Notes: generated by a model not told the origin, from the sequence alone. A stretch of 49,646 bases of DNA from Paenimyroides marinum (GCF_900108395.1 NZ_FNXE01000024.1:1-49646); one strand, 5' to 3'. Shown: positions 1-7,638, counted from the first letter of the stretch. Numbers and translations are program-made.

Positions 1-137
1 ATATTTAATTGGTTGACTACTTCGTTAACCAATCGAACGGGATGGTTTTGAGGAATTTTATTAAAAATATCTTCAGAAAAAAGACTTGGACTATTGGCTG
101 GTAGCGACTTAAAGCGTATTTTTGACTTGTTTATCAT
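1..137 (-). CDS. Partial transposase, IS1182-like (N-terminus only)
   Basis: An ATG at 135-137 opens a minus-strand frame that stays open to the window edge and gives 45 residues starting MINKSKIRFKSLPANS. The segment with PQNHPVRLVNEVV near residues 29-41 resembles the N-terminus of IS1182-family DDE transposases, which have a conserved NHPVRxVN stretch shortly after the start. The catalytic domain and the other inverted repeat lie outside the window, so intactness cannot be judged. No clear terminal inverted repeat was found between the start and the terminator at 181-200. Family assignment is from memory of the motif; moderately sure. Confidence 0.6.
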   Translation of the reverse strand, partial: MINKSKIRFKSLPANSPSLFSEDIFNKIPQNHPVRLVNEVVNQLN

Positions 138-172
138 ACGAGCTCAAGATACATATTTTGAGTGTATAAACA

Positions 173-206
173 CAAAAAAAATCCCGAAAATTTTCGGGAT
201 TTTTGC
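173..206. terminator. Bidirectional intrinsic terminator
   Basis: A perfect inverted repeat ATCCCGAAAA/TTTTCGGGAT occupies 181-200, with a run of A before it and a run of T after it, so a U-tract follows the stem on both strands. It ends the greA-HIT transcript on the minus strand and insulates it from the transposase beyond. Confidence 0.8.
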
Positions 207-234
207 GTTTTGTGACTTTTTAGACAGCCTCTTT

Positions 235-621
235 CTATAAATTAGCTGCGATTTGCTTTGCAGTTGTCTCAAATTCTTGTGGTGTTAATGATGTTTTTCT
301 CTGAAATCTGATATCATCCATGTCGTGTAACGGAATCAGGTGTACGTGTACGTGTGGCACTTCTAATCCAACAACCGACATCCCTATGCGCTTGCACGGA
401 ATAGCCTTTTCAATGGCTTTAGCAACATCATAAGAAAAATCCATCAATCTATTGTATAAATCTTTATCCAAATCAAAGATTTTATCTACTTCTTTTTTAG
501 GTACACACAGCGTGTGTCCTTTTGTATTGGGATTGATATCTAAAAAGGCAATGAACTCATCGTCTTCTGCTATTTTGTACGATGGAATTTCTCCGCTGAT
601 AATTTTAGTAAAAATACTCAT
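235..621 (-). CDS. HIT family protein (histidine triad nucleotide-binding hydrolase)
   Basis: A 128-residue cytosolic protein of typical HIT/HINT length. The family signature HxHxHxxP is visible as His90-Val-His92-Val-His94 near the C-terminus; the middle part carries the expected FLDINPNTKGHTLCVPK substrate-binding segment (residues 27-42). Family members hydrolyse nucleoside phosphoramidates or related nucleotide conjugates; the actual substrate is not evident here. It starts 10 bases downstream of the greA stop on the same strand, so the two are probably cotranscribed, an arrangement common in Flavobacteriia. The terminator at 181-200 follows it. Confidence 0.9.
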   Translation of the reverse strand: MSIFTKIISGEIPSYKIAEDDEFIAFLDINPNTKGHTLCVPKKEVDKIFDLDKDLYNRLMDFSYDVAKAIEKAIPCKRIGMSVVGLEVPHVHVHLIPLHDMDDIRFQRKTSLTPQEFETTAKQIAANL

Positions 622-631
622 AACGTAAAGT

Positions 632-1108
632 TTAGTCTCTGCTGATTTCTAAAATTTCAAATTTTAATGTTCCGTTTGGTACGCTGATTTCTGCAATCTC
701 ACCTACAGATTTACCCAACAAACCTTTCCCAATAGGAGATGTAACCGAGATTTTTCCCGATTTCAAATCCGCTTCACTTTCTGCAACCAATTTATAGGTC
801 AATTCCATTCCGTTTACCTTATTTTTAATGCGAACCGTAGAAAGCACCAATACTTTTGATGTATCCAACTGCGACTCATCAATTAAACGGGCATTTGCCA
901 AAACTTCTTCCATTTTAGCAATTTTCAATTCTAACAAGCCTTGTGCTTCTTTGGCTGCATCGTATTCTGCATTTTCAGATAAATCGCCTTTATCACGTGC
1001 GTCTGCAATTGCCTGCGACGCCTTTGGACGTTCAACGCTTTTTAGAAATTCAATTTCGTCTCTTAATTTTTTTAATCCCTCTGCCGTGTAATATGATACG
1101 TTACTCAT
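632..1108 (-). CDS. greA: Transcription elongation factor GreA
   Basis: GreA rescues backtracked RNA polymerase by stimulating cleavage of the nascent RNA 3' end through the secondary channel. The product is 158 residues, the usual GreA length, with the N-terminal coiled coil (about residues 1-75, including the acidic tip ARDKGDLSENAEYDAAKE) and the C-terminal FKBP-like domain (SPIGKGLLGKSVGE). I chose ATG at 1108 (MSNVSYYTAEGLKKL) over an in-frame TTG two codons upstream because it matches family starts. The gene has its own promoter (1205-1234) and a terminator-like hairpin in its leader (1134-1157). It heads a two-gene unit with the HIT gene. Confidence 0.95.
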   Translation of the reverse strand: MSNVSYYTAEGLKKLRDEIEFLKSVERPKASQAIADARDKGDLSENAEYDAAKEAQGLLELKIAKMEEVLANARLIDESQLDTSKVLVLSTVRIKNKVNGMELTYKLVAESEADLKSGKISVTSPIGKGLLGKSVGEIAEISVPNGTLKFEILEISRD

Positions 1109-1133
1109 TTTCAATTCAATTTATAAAACAGAA

Positions 1134-1157
1134 AAAATCCCATACAAACGGGATTTT
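1134..1157 (-). terminator. Terminator-like hairpin in the greA leader
   Basis: On the minus strand the arms AAAATCCC (1150-1157) and GGGATTTT (1134-1141) form a stem with an 8-base loop, followed by TTCTGTTTT, only 25 bases before the greA ATG. The region lies between divergent genes, so no upstream minus-strand gene needs terminating. It sits about 44-67 nt into the greA transcript predicted from the promoter at 1205-1234. This suggests leader attenuation; see findings. Confidence 0.6.
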
Positions 1158-1204
1158 GTTCTTATGCGTTTATTTGTTAATATTTTTCGCTTTGATTATT
1201 TAGT

Positions 1205-1234
1205 CAAAGTTAATTAATTAAATTTGTTTTCCAA
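1205..1234 (-). promoter_or_regulatory. Predicted greA promoter
   Basis: Read on the minus strand: TTG (1232-1234), a 19-base spacer, then TAACTTTG (1205-1212). This fits the Bacteroidota housekeeping consensus TTG-N17-23-TAnnTTTG exactly and predicts a start near 1200, giving a leader of about 90 nt before greA. Confidence 0.6.
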
Positions 1235-1244
1235 ATGTTTTATA

Positions 1245-1670
1245 ATGAAAAAGTTTATCACCTTGATTATATGTAGCGCAGTTGTTTTAATTTCTTGTTC
1301 TAAAGACGATTGGAACAACCAAAACCCTTATTTGCCTGAAATGGCGGTAAACGTTCCTATTAATACATCATTACCTACTTACAACACCTTAAATTATCCG
1401 GGAAACGCCATTTATATTGGCGGGTACGGAATAAACGGAATTTTAGTAATAAACACCGGAACGGGCATCAGGGCTTTTGAAGCTACTTGTGCCAATCACG
1501 GAATCAGCTCTTGTTCTAAATTAACATTAGAAGGGATTGAAGCAAAATGTAATTGTTCTGACGCATTGGTTTACAATCTGTATTTAGGGCTGGCGACTAC
1601 CGATGCACAATATCCGTTAAAAGAATATCGCGTAAGCCAAAGTGGCAATATGATTACGATTTATAATTGA
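1245..1670 (+). CDS. Rieske-like lipoprotein
   Basis: A 141-residue predicted lipoprotein. ATG at 1245 begins MKKFITLIICSAVVLISCSK, a classic signal peptide with lipobox LISC (Cys18); an upstream in-frame TTG would spoil this. The mature part has a Rieske-fold pattern: Cys82-x-x-His85 and Cys102-x-Cys104 with another Cys at 90. Canonical Rieske centres need CxH and CxxH, so the second histidine is missing and ordinary 2Fe-2S binding is doubtful. Such degenerate Rieske-like lipoproteins occur in Bacteroidota; function is unknown. Its own promoter is likely TAAATTTG at 1219-1226. It converges with the TonB receptor across a shared terminator. Confidence 0.7.
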   Translation: MKKFITLIICSAVVLISCSKDDWNNQNPYLPEMAVNVPINTSLPTYNTLNYPGNAIYIGGYGINGILVINTGTGIRAFEATCANHGISSCSKLTLEGIEAKCNCSDALVYNLYLGLATTDAQYPLKEYRVSQSGNMITIYN

Positions 1671-1683
1671 ATTTCTACAAACA

Positions 1684-1720
1684 GAAACCCCGACGAATTT
1701 TAAAACTCATCGGGGGTTTA
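1684..1720. terminator. Bidirectional terminator between lipoprotein and TonB receptor
   Basis: AAACCCCGA (1685-1693) pairs with TCGGGGGTTT (1710-1719) around an A/T-rich loop, with A-rich and T/A-rich flanks on the two sides. It lies between convergent genes. Confidence 0.65.
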
Positions 1721-1741
1721 TAAAACAGCATAAATAAAAAT

Positions 1742-3919
1742 TTAAAACTTCAGCGAAACTCCGCCCAAAATATTAAACTGTGCTTGCGGATAATAACCAG
1801 CTCCATCTTTGGTTATAATGGTTCCCGGTACAGAATAATCATCATCATAGGTGTAATAAAATCCGTTAGATATGTATTTCACGTTGAAAATGTTGTTTGC
1901 CAGCACGTTGAACGTAATACTCTTAAACCATTTCGTCAAGGGGATTTCATAGTTGATACTGATGTCGTTTGTAAAATACGAATCTAATTTTGAAGCATCA
2001 GAATCGGTATTCCCCATGTATTGTTCGCCAACAAATTTGGTTAACCATGAAATATTTAACTGATTAACCGGATTGAAAGTCAAAGCATTCCCTACGATTA
2101 CATTGGGCGAAAACGAAATATTGGTATCTCCTAAACTAACCATCTCTCCGTTAATTTGTGCCTTGTAATCACTATTTTTATTAGAGCTTAACGTAACACT
2201 TGGATTAATTTGCCATTTTTTTGCAAATTGCCACGTCCCGTCGATTTCCAAACCTAAACGATAGCTATCTCCACTATTTTCCCGAATAGCTGCCCCAACA
2301 TCGTTCAATGCACCTGTTAAAACCAACTGGTCTTTGTACAACATATAATATCCGTTTACGTTTAATGACAATTTTTCTGACGCGTAACGCCACCCTATTT
2401 CAAAATCGTTTAACTTTTCAGGTTTTGGGTTACCGTTTTCGTAATCGGTTCGGTTGGGTTCGCGATGTGCACGGGCATACGAGAAATAAGTCTGATTGTT
2501 CGGGTTGATTTTATAGGTTAATCCCGCTTTCGGATTAAAGAAATTAAACGTATCGTTTACCAAGCCTGTATCGTTGCCATTGGCTTTGTAAGATACGTTT
2601 CGCAATTGAAGATCGCTATAGAAAATCCATTGGTCGTTAACTGTATAGGTTGCTTTTGCATAACCGTTTATGTCATTTTTAGTAGAATTGTCACGGTAAT
2701 ATTCCTGTGGAAATGTACTTTGAGGCTGTGATCTTATCCATAATACCTCGCCAAAATGATCGCCATCGTACGTGTTTGCAGCACCACCGAACAATAATTC
2801 TAAATTATTTTTAATGTATTGTGCCGAAAAAGTAATTCCGTAGAACTGATTGTCTAAATATTTTCTGCGGATCATGTCTGATTTGTCCTGTGTTTCTCCA
2901 TTTACTTCAACCGGTGTAATATTGTAATCTGCTAAATCTTCGTCTGCTTTATAGTTTTCATAATATCCGAAACCTTTGGTGTAATGCACGGCAATACTGG
3001 TATTCCAATATTCATTCCACTTTTCGTTCCAATGTAACTGGTAGTGGTCTTGTTTGTAATTATCGGTTTCGTTATTGTAAAACTGCATTTTTCCGTCATT
3101 ATCAAAATACATTCCCGATGTATTAAAACGGCGTCCGTACTTTGTAATATCACTCTCTTCTAACCCATTCCATGCCTGATATGTTTTTTCGTTCCCACCA
3201 AAGACCAAAGCTTTTAACAACGTTCCTTCGTTCACAAAAGTCCCCTGTAAAAAATAAGAATGTAATTTGGAGGAAGCACGATCAATGTAACCATCTGAAT
3301 ACAGATTGGATAATCTTCCGGTTAATTCAAAAGTGTTATTGACCAATCCGGTAGAAAATTTCACGGTGTGCTTACGGGTATTGAAACTTCCGAACGAATT
3401 AGATATTTCTCCGTTCGCATCGTAAGAATAAGCATCGGTCAATAAATTTAAACTCGCTCCAAAAGCACCGGAACCATTGGTTGATGTACCCACACCGCGT
3501 TGCAACTGCAGGTTTTCAACACTTGAGACAAAATCGGGCATATTGACCCAGAAACTTCCATGTGATTCAGCATCATTATACGGAATACCGTTTATGGTTA
3601 CATTTACGCGTGTTCCATCGCTCCCACGCACTCGAATTCCGGTATATCCCACGCCGTTTCCTGCATCGGTGGTAGTTACAACCGACGGCATAAAGTTCAT
3701 TAAAACAGGAATATCCTGACCAAGATTGCGTTTTGCCAGTTCTTTTTTGTTGAGATTGCTAAATGCAACAGGTGTTTTACTGTTCGCTCGAACAGCTTGC
3801 ACCAAAACCTCGTCTAAAACCTCTGATGTAATTGTATCCTTTTGTACTTCATTAGCAATTTGTGCCTGTATAGACAACGAAGACAAGCAGAGTCCGGTTA
3901 ACAAAAAATTGAATTTCAT
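1742..3919 (-). CDS. TonB-dependent outer-membrane receptor, TPP-riboswitch controlled (likely thiamine or precursor uptake)
   Basis: A 725-residue outer-membrane receptor. Start ATG at 3919 gives the signal peptide MKFNFLLTGLCLSSLSIQAQ; an in-frame ATG at 3952 would add a poor n-region. A TonB-box-like SEVLDEVLVQAVRA segment follows the signal peptide, then a plug domain (about residues 45-160, with GIRVRGSDGTRVNVTINGIPYN in the track of the fold) and a long beta-barrel ending in an aromatic residue (Phe). There is no N-terminal carboxypeptidase-like domain and no SusD partner beside it. The leader holds a TPP riboswitch (4023-4099). In Bacteroidota, TPP-regulated receptors are predicted to import thiamine or its pyrimidine precursor; that substrate is inferred from regulation only. 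Confidence 0.88.
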   Translation of the reverse strand: MKFNFLLTGLCLSSLSIQAQIANEVQKDTITSEVLDEVLVQAVRANSKTPVAFSNLNKKELAKRNLGQDIPVLMNFMPSVVTTTDAGNGVGYTGIRVRGSDGTRVNVTINGIPYNDAESHGSFWVNMPDFVSSVENLQLQRGVGTSTNGSGAFGASLNLLTDAYSYDANGEISNSFGSFNTRKHTVKFSTGLVNNTFELTGRLSNLYSDGYIDRASSKLHSYFLQGTFVNEGTLLKALVFGGNEKTYQAWNGLEESDITKYGRRFNTSGMYFDNDGKMQFYNNETDNYKQDHYQLHWNEKWNEYWNTSIAVHYTKGFGYYENYKADEDLADYNITPVEVNGETQDKSDMIRRKYLDNQFYGITFSAQYIKNNLELLFGGAANTYDGDHFGEVLWIRSQPQSTFPQEYYRDNSTKNDINGYAKATYTVNDQWIFYSDLQLRNVSYKANGNDTGLVNDTFNFFNPKAGLTYKINPNNQTYFSYARAHREPNRTDYENGNPKPEKLNDFEIGWRYASEKLSLNVNGYYMLYKDQLVLTGALNDVGAAIRENSGDSYRLGLEIDGTWQFAKKWQINPSVTLSSNKNSDYKAQINGEMVSLGDTNISFSPNVIVGNALTFNPVNQLNISWLTKFVGEQYMGNTDSDASKLDSYFTNDISINYEIPLTKWFKSITFNVLANNIFNVKYISNGFYYTYDDDYSVPGTIITKDGAGYYPQAQFNILGGVSLKF

Positions 3920-3985
3920 TCGTAAAATATATTTACAAATAAAAGGGGTCATTATTTTGTTGTGATTAATAAAAATATTTTCGCT

Positions 3986-4029
3986 ATGAACAACTATTTA
4001 TGTATGCACTCATAAAGTAATTTGTTCAT
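3986..4029 (-). promoter_or_regulatory. Predicted expression platform of the TPP riboswitch
   Basis: On the minus strand ATGAACAA (4022-4029) and TTGTTCAT (3986-3993) are perfect 8-base complements, with inner complements TTTATG/CATAAA. The 5' arm overlaps the P1 3' strand of the TPP aptamer (TGAACA, 4023-4028), so this hairpin and the ligand-stabilised P1 cannot form together. No strong U-tract follows, so control may act on translation or factor-dependent termination. Confidence 0.5.
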
Positions 4030-4099
4030 TTCCCTTGGCAGCATTACCTGCCCAGGTTCTACGGGTATGATCTCAGCCGAAAGGCACCCCTTTGAGACA
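4023..4099 (-). promoter_or_regulatory. TPP riboswitch (THI element)
   Basis: The minus strand carries the conserved TPP aptamer blocks in order and spacing: GGGGTGCC, then GGCTGAGA, TACCC, GAACCTG, GGTAATGC-TGCC and AAGGGA. A closing P1 can form between TGT(c)TCA (4093-4099) and TGAACA (4023-4028) with one bulged C. It lies in the 5' leader of the TonB receptor gene. A promoter box TATTTTTG at 4142-4149 would place transcription start just upstream. Confidence 0.93.
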
Positions 4100-4149
4100 G
4101 GGCAAAGATAAAACAATAATTTATATTTATAACTTAAAGAGCAAAAATA

Positions 4150-4185
4150 AAAACACCTCGTAATCAATAAGTTACAAGGTGTTTT
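4150..4185. terminator. Terminator downstream of tRNA-Leu
   Basis: AAAACACCTcGTAA pairs with TTACaAGGTGTTTT around an 8-base loop, with one mismatch. It separates the tRNA-Leu gene from the riboswitch-receptor transcript on the same strand. Confidence 0.7.
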
Positions 4186-4188
4186 ATG

Positions 4189-4268
4189 TACCTGAGGTGG
4201 GAATCGAACCCACACTCCGAAGAACACGAGTTTGAGTCGTGCGCGTCTACCAATTCCGCCACTCAGGC
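4189..4268 (-). tRNA. tRNA-Leu (anticodon CAA)
   Basis: The minus strand reads as a class II tRNA. The acceptor stem is GCCTGAG/CTCAGGT with a G-U pair at the base. The anticodon stem CACGA/TCGTG holds loop CTCAAAC (anticodon CAA, reads UUG). There is an extended variable arm and a T arm with GGTTCGATTCC. CCA is not encoded. A matching promoter lies at 4290-4319 and a terminator at 4150-4185. Confidence 0.95.
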
Positions 4269-4289
4269 TTTTGCTTGAAATTGTGAGTG

Positions 4290-4319
4290 CAAATGTAAAT
4301 ACAAATTTTTTTAAAACAA
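4290..4319 (-). promoter_or_regulatory. Predicted tRNA-Leu promoter
   Basis: Read on the minus strand: TTG (4317-4319), 19-base spacer, TACATTTG (4290-4297). This is a full match to the Bacteroidota consensus, 21 bases upstream of the mature tRNA 5' end. Confidence 0.6.
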
Positions 4320-4413
4320 ATAAAATTTAAAAAAAAATACAATAGCTTTAAAATTATTTTTAAATTTGCACCCACAATACAACAAACAATAATAACTATT
4401 AAATTAAGCAATA

Positions 4414-5355
4414 ATGAGTTACTTTGAACCCGAAGCAAAAGTATTTGCATGTTCACAAAGTAAAGAATTAGCAGAGAAGATCGCTAAACACTATGGTGTG
4501 GAATTAGGTAATGTTACCTTTTCACATTATAGCGATGGAGAATTTCAACCTTCTTTTGAAGAATCTATCCGTGGATTGCGGGTATTTTTAATCTGCTCTA
4601 CTTTTCCAAGTGCCGATAATTTAATGGAATTATTATTAATGTGTGATGCTGCCAAACGAGCATCTGCACGTCACATTACCGCGGTAATACCTTATTTTGG
4701 GTGGGCACGTCAAGACCGTAAAGACAAACCGCGTGTACCGATAGGTGCAAAATTAGTCGCTAAAATGTTGGAAACTGCCGGTGCAACCCGTGTAATGACT
4801 ATGGATTTACATGCAGACCAAATTCAAGGATTCTTTGAAAAACCGGTTGATCATTTATATGCATCGACCATCTTTTTACCGTACGTTGAATCATTAGGGT
4901 TAGAAAATCTAACCATTGCATCACCTGATATGGGTGGTTCAAAACGGGCGTATGCGTATGCAAAATATCTGCATTCAGAAGTAGTGGTTTGTTACAAACA
5001 ACGCAAAAAAGCCAACGTAATCGACACTATGGAATTAATTGGAGATGTACAGGGCAGAAACGTTATTTTAGTAGATGACATGATCGATACCGGAGGAACA
5101 TTGGCAAAAGCTGCCGATGTTATGATGGAACGCGGTGCATTAAGCGTTCGTGCGATTTGTACGCATCCTATTTTATCTGGTGGAGCATACGAGAAAATCG
5201 AAAATTCATCATTGACAGAATTAATCGTAACCGATTCTATTCCGTTAAAAAAACAAAGCAGTAAAATCCGTGTGTTAAGCTGTTCAGAATTATTTGCAGA
5301 TGTAATGCACATGGTTCAGAACAACACATCGATCAGTGATAAATTTATCATGTAA
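4414..5355 (+). CDS. prs: Ribose-phosphate pyrophosphokinase (PRPP synthetase)
   Basis: Makes phosphoribosyl pyrophosphate from ribose 5-phosphate and ATP, the entry substrate for purines, pyrimidines, histidine, tryptophan and NAD. At 313 residues it has normal length. The ATP-binding segment with YFGWARQDRK (about residues 94-103) and the PRPP-binding loop VILVDDMIDTGGTL (about 217-230) are both present, as is the catalytic-loop region MDLHADQIQGFF. The start MSYFEPEAKVF has an A-rich leader, and TAAATTTG at 4361-4368 is a plausible -7 box. rplY follows after 27 bases, a conserved flavobacterial pairing; pth, which often comes next, is absent here. Confidence 0.97.
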   Translation: MSYFEPEAKVFACSQSKELAEKIAKHYGVELGNVTFSHYSDGEFQPSFEESIRGLRVFLICSTFPSADNLMELLLMCDAAKRASARHITAVIPYFGWARQDRKDKPRVPIGAKLVAKMLETAGATRVMTMDLHADQIQGFFEKPVDHLYASTIFLPYVESLGLENLTIASPDMGGSKRAYAYAKYLHSEVVVCYKQRKKANVIDTMELIGDVQGRNVILVDDMIDTGGTLAKAADVMMERGALSVRAICTHPILSGGAYEKIENSSLTELIVTDSIPLKKQSSKIRVLSCSELFADVMHMVQNNTSISDKFIM

Positions 5356-5382
5356 TTTTTTATTAATTTTTATATATTTAAA

Positions 5383-5988
5383 ATGAAATCAATTTCAATT
5401 AAAGGACAAGAAAGAGAAAGCGTGGGTAAAGTAGCCACTAAAGCCGCACGTAATGCTGGATTGGTTCCTTGCGTAGTTTACGGAGGAGAACAACCAGTAC
5501 ATTTTACAGCTGAGGAAAAAGCATTTAAAAGCTTAGTGTACACTCCAAACGTACACACAGTTGCTGTTGATTTAGGTGAAAAAACAATCGACTGTATTTT
5601 ACAAGATATCCAGTTTGATCCGGTATCTGACAAAATTTTACACATCGATTTCTACCAATTACAAGCTGATAAAGAAATTACGATGGAAGTACCTGTAAAA
5701 GTTGTAGGTAACTCTAAAGGTGTTATGGCAGGTGGTGTGTTACGTTTAAACCAACGTAAATTAAAAGTACGTGCTTTACCGGCTAACTTACCTGATTTCG
5801 TAGAGGCTGACATTACCGATTTAGAAATGGGTAACAAATTATACGTTACTAAAGTGCCAACAAACAACTTTAAATTGTTGCACCCAGACAACACTGTGGT
5901 TGCTCAAGTACGTATCTCTCGTGCGGCTATGAAAGCTGCTCAGGAAGCTGCAAAAGCAGAAAAAGGCGGAGCAAAAAAGAAAAAATAA
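5383..5988 (+). CDS. rplY: 50S ribosomal protein L25 / general stress protein Ctc
   Basis: Binds 5S rRNA in the large ribosomal subunit. At 201 residues it is the two-domain TL5/CTC form: an N-terminal L25 domain (about residues 1-95, starting [18 protein letters not shown]) and a C-terminal beta domain (about 100-185), then a lysine/alanine-rich tail ending AKKKK. It is cotranscribed with prs, and a terminator follows 21 bases after the stop. Confidence 0.95.
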   Translation: MKSISIKGQERESVGKVATKAARNAGLVPCVVYGGEQPVHFTAEEKAFKSLVYTPNVHTVAVDLGEKTIDCILQDIQFDPVSDKILHIDFYQLQADKEITMEVPVKVVGNSKGVMAGGVLRLNQRKLKVRALPANLPDFVEADITDLEMGNKLYVTKVPTNNFKLLHPDNTVVAQVRISRAAMKAAQEAAKAEKGGAKKKK

Positions 5989-6009
5989 TTTATTCTTTTT
6001 ATACAAAAC

Positions 6010-6036
6010 AAAAGCCTCGATTTATTCGGGGCTTTT
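6010..6036 (+). terminator. Terminator after rplY
   Basis: AAAAGCCtCGA pairs with TCGgGGCTTTT around a 5-base loop, followed by CTGTTTTTT. It ends the prs-rplY transcript. Confidence 0.8.
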
Positions 6037-6045
6037 CTGTTTTTT

Positions 6046-6155
6046 ATAATTTGGGGTAACCCCTTATAGTTATCGGAACGGTCGGGCTTTCCGCCATCGC
6101 TTTTTGTTTTGAAAAAAAAGAGTCCCAACCAAGAGGCTACAGTCCCCTTTTGCAT
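6046..6155. repeat. Probable flavobacterial interspersed intergenic repeat
   Basis: A non-coding stretch with unusually high GC for an intergenic region. It contains the palindrome GGGGTAACCCC (6052-6062), the block GGTCGGGCTTTCCGCC, an imperfect CTTTTTgttttgAAAAAAAAG hairpin and GGCTACAGTCCCC. The GGGCTTTCCGC / AAAAAGAGTCCC / GCTACAATCCC pattern is one I recall between genes in many Flavobacterium-like genomes. Only one copy is in this window, so repetitiveness is from memory rather than seen. Confidence 0.5.
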
Positions 6156-6193
6156 AAAAAAAGACCACTCCGATAAAGAATGGTCTTTTTTTT
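6156..6193. terminator. Terminator after pyk (bidirectional)
   Basis: AAAAAAAGACCA and TGGTCTTTTTTT form a perfect stem with a 13-base loop and T-runs on both strands. It follows the pyk stop on the minus strand. Confidence 0.85.
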
Positions 6194-6206
6194 AAATTAT
6201 TTTTCT

Positions 6207-7637
6207 CTACTCAATCTCAGAAACACGAATAGTATTTACCATACCTTTTTCGATCAAAGGCATCGAAGCCAAGTTAATGGTGTAGTCGCCAGTAGTTACA
6301 TAATTATTGTCTTTTGCCATTTGGTTAATATCTTCAATAGTAATATCGGTACTTTCGTATTTATCGTACCAAAAAGCGGTAACACCCCAAAGCAAACTCA
6401 ACTGTGTTAACATGTGTTTGTTGGATGTATATGCTAAAATATGCGCATTAGGTCTCCAGGCTGAAATCTGGAAAGCGGTATAACCCGAATTGGTGAGCGT
6501 ATTGATAACTTTTGCTTCAATATCATTCGCCATAATAGCCGCGTGGTAACAGATTGATTTGGTAATAAAACGCTTCGTCTTAATTTTAGGATCATTAACA
6601 GGCAATTTAATTAAATCAGAATTTTCAACGCTGTTAATGATTTGCGTCATTTTTTCGATTACCTGAACCGGATAATTACCTACCGATGTTTCGCCAGATA
6701 ACATCACTGCATCGGCGCCGTCCATGACCGAGTTTGCTACGTCGTTTACTTCGGCACGGGTTGGCGTTAAGCTGGTAATCATGGTTTCCATCATTTGCGT
6801 GGCAATAATAACCGGAATACGCGCGTATTTTGCTTTGTGCACCAATTGTTTTTGAATTAACGGAACTTCTTGTGCAGGAATTTCAACACCCAAATCACCA
6901 CGGGCAACCATTAATCCGTCGCAATGCGAAACAATTTTGTTGATGTTTGCAACTGCTTCCGGTTTTTCGATTTTCGCAATAATAGGAATTTTGTGATCGC
7001 TGTGTTCTTCAATTAACAAACGTAAATCTTCTAAATCTTCAGGAGTTCTCACAAAAGACAAAGCAATCCAGTCAACGCTTAATTTAACGGCAAAAATGGC
7101 GTCTTTAATATCTTTTTCGGTCAATGCCGGTAGCGACACTTTGGTGTTTGGTAAGTTAACTCCTTTTTTTGATTTTAAAGGACCGCCCTGAACAACCATG
7201 GCTCTTACTTCGTGTTCCCCATCTGTGTCAAGCACGGTAAAGATAAGTTTGCCGTCGTCTAATAAAATGGTTTCTCCCGGATTTACATCTTGCGGAAAGC
7301 TTTTGTACGTCATGTAAACCTTTTCGGCTGTTCCTAAAAATTCTTCTTTGGTAGAAAAGGTAATGATATCGCCTTTTTTAAGAACCACTTCATTTTTCAT
7401 TACGCCTACGCGCAATTTGGGACCTTGTAAATCGGCTAATATAGATGTGTTATAATTAAACTCCTCATTTAATTCACGAATGATCTTTACTTTATCTTCG
7501 ATATCAAAATAATCTGCATGTGAAAAATTGATCCTAAAAACATTCACACCGCTCTCAATCATTTGTTTAATTATCTCTTTGGTGCTGCAAGCCGGACCTA
7601 AGGTCGCAACTATTTTTGTTTTCTTTCTTGGTAACAT
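6207..7637 (-). CDS. pyk: Pyruvate kinase
   Basis: Final ATP-forming step of glycolysis: phosphoenolpyruvate plus ADP to pyruvate plus ATP. The 476-residue protein begins MLPRKKTKIVATLGPACS, the standard family start, and holds the active-site signature IPIIAKIEKPEAVANI (catalytic Lys in the AKIEKPEA motif) followed by DGLMVARGDLGVEIP, plus the conserved MLSGETSVGNYP segment. The C-terminal domain is present, so it is full length. Its ATG is one base beyond the stop of the preceding IPExxxVDY-like gene, indicating cotranscription and possibly coupled translation. Confidence 0.97.
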   Translation of the reverse strand: MLPRKKTKIVATLGPACSTKEIIKQMIESGVNVFRINFSHADYFDIEDKVKIIRELNEEFNYNTSILADLQGPKLRVGVMKNEVVLKKGDIITFSTKEEFLGTAEKVYMTYKSFPQDVNPGETILLDDGKLIFTVLDTDGEHEVRAMVVQGGPLKSKKGVNLPNTKVSLPALTEKDIKDAIFAVKLSVDWIALSFVRTPEDLEDLRLLIEEHSDHKIPIIAKIEKPEAVANINKIVSHCDGLMVARGDLGVEIPAQEVPLIQKQLVHKAKYARIPVIIATQMMETMITSLTPTRAEVNDVANSVMDGADAVMLSGETSVGNYPVQVIEKMTQIINSVENSDLIKLPVNDPKIKTKRFITKSICYHAAIMANDIEAKVINTLTNSGYTAFQISAWRPNAHILAYTSNKHMLTQLSLLWGVTAFWYDKYESTDITIEDINQMAKDNNYVTTGDYTINLASMPLIEKGMVNTIRVSEIE

Positions 7638-7638
7638 A

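Noticed and set aside
828..1203. Plus-strand ORFs opposite greA.
   Set aside because: Antisense shadows of greA; no recognisable protein and no promoter.
3994..4227. 77-residue minus-strand ORF.
   Set aside because: It runs through the TPP riboswitch and the tRNA-Leu terminator and has no protein-like features.
4247..4456. 69-residue minus-strand ORF over the prs start.
   Set aside because: It overlaps the tRNA-Leu and prs and is very A/T-rich; treated as chance.
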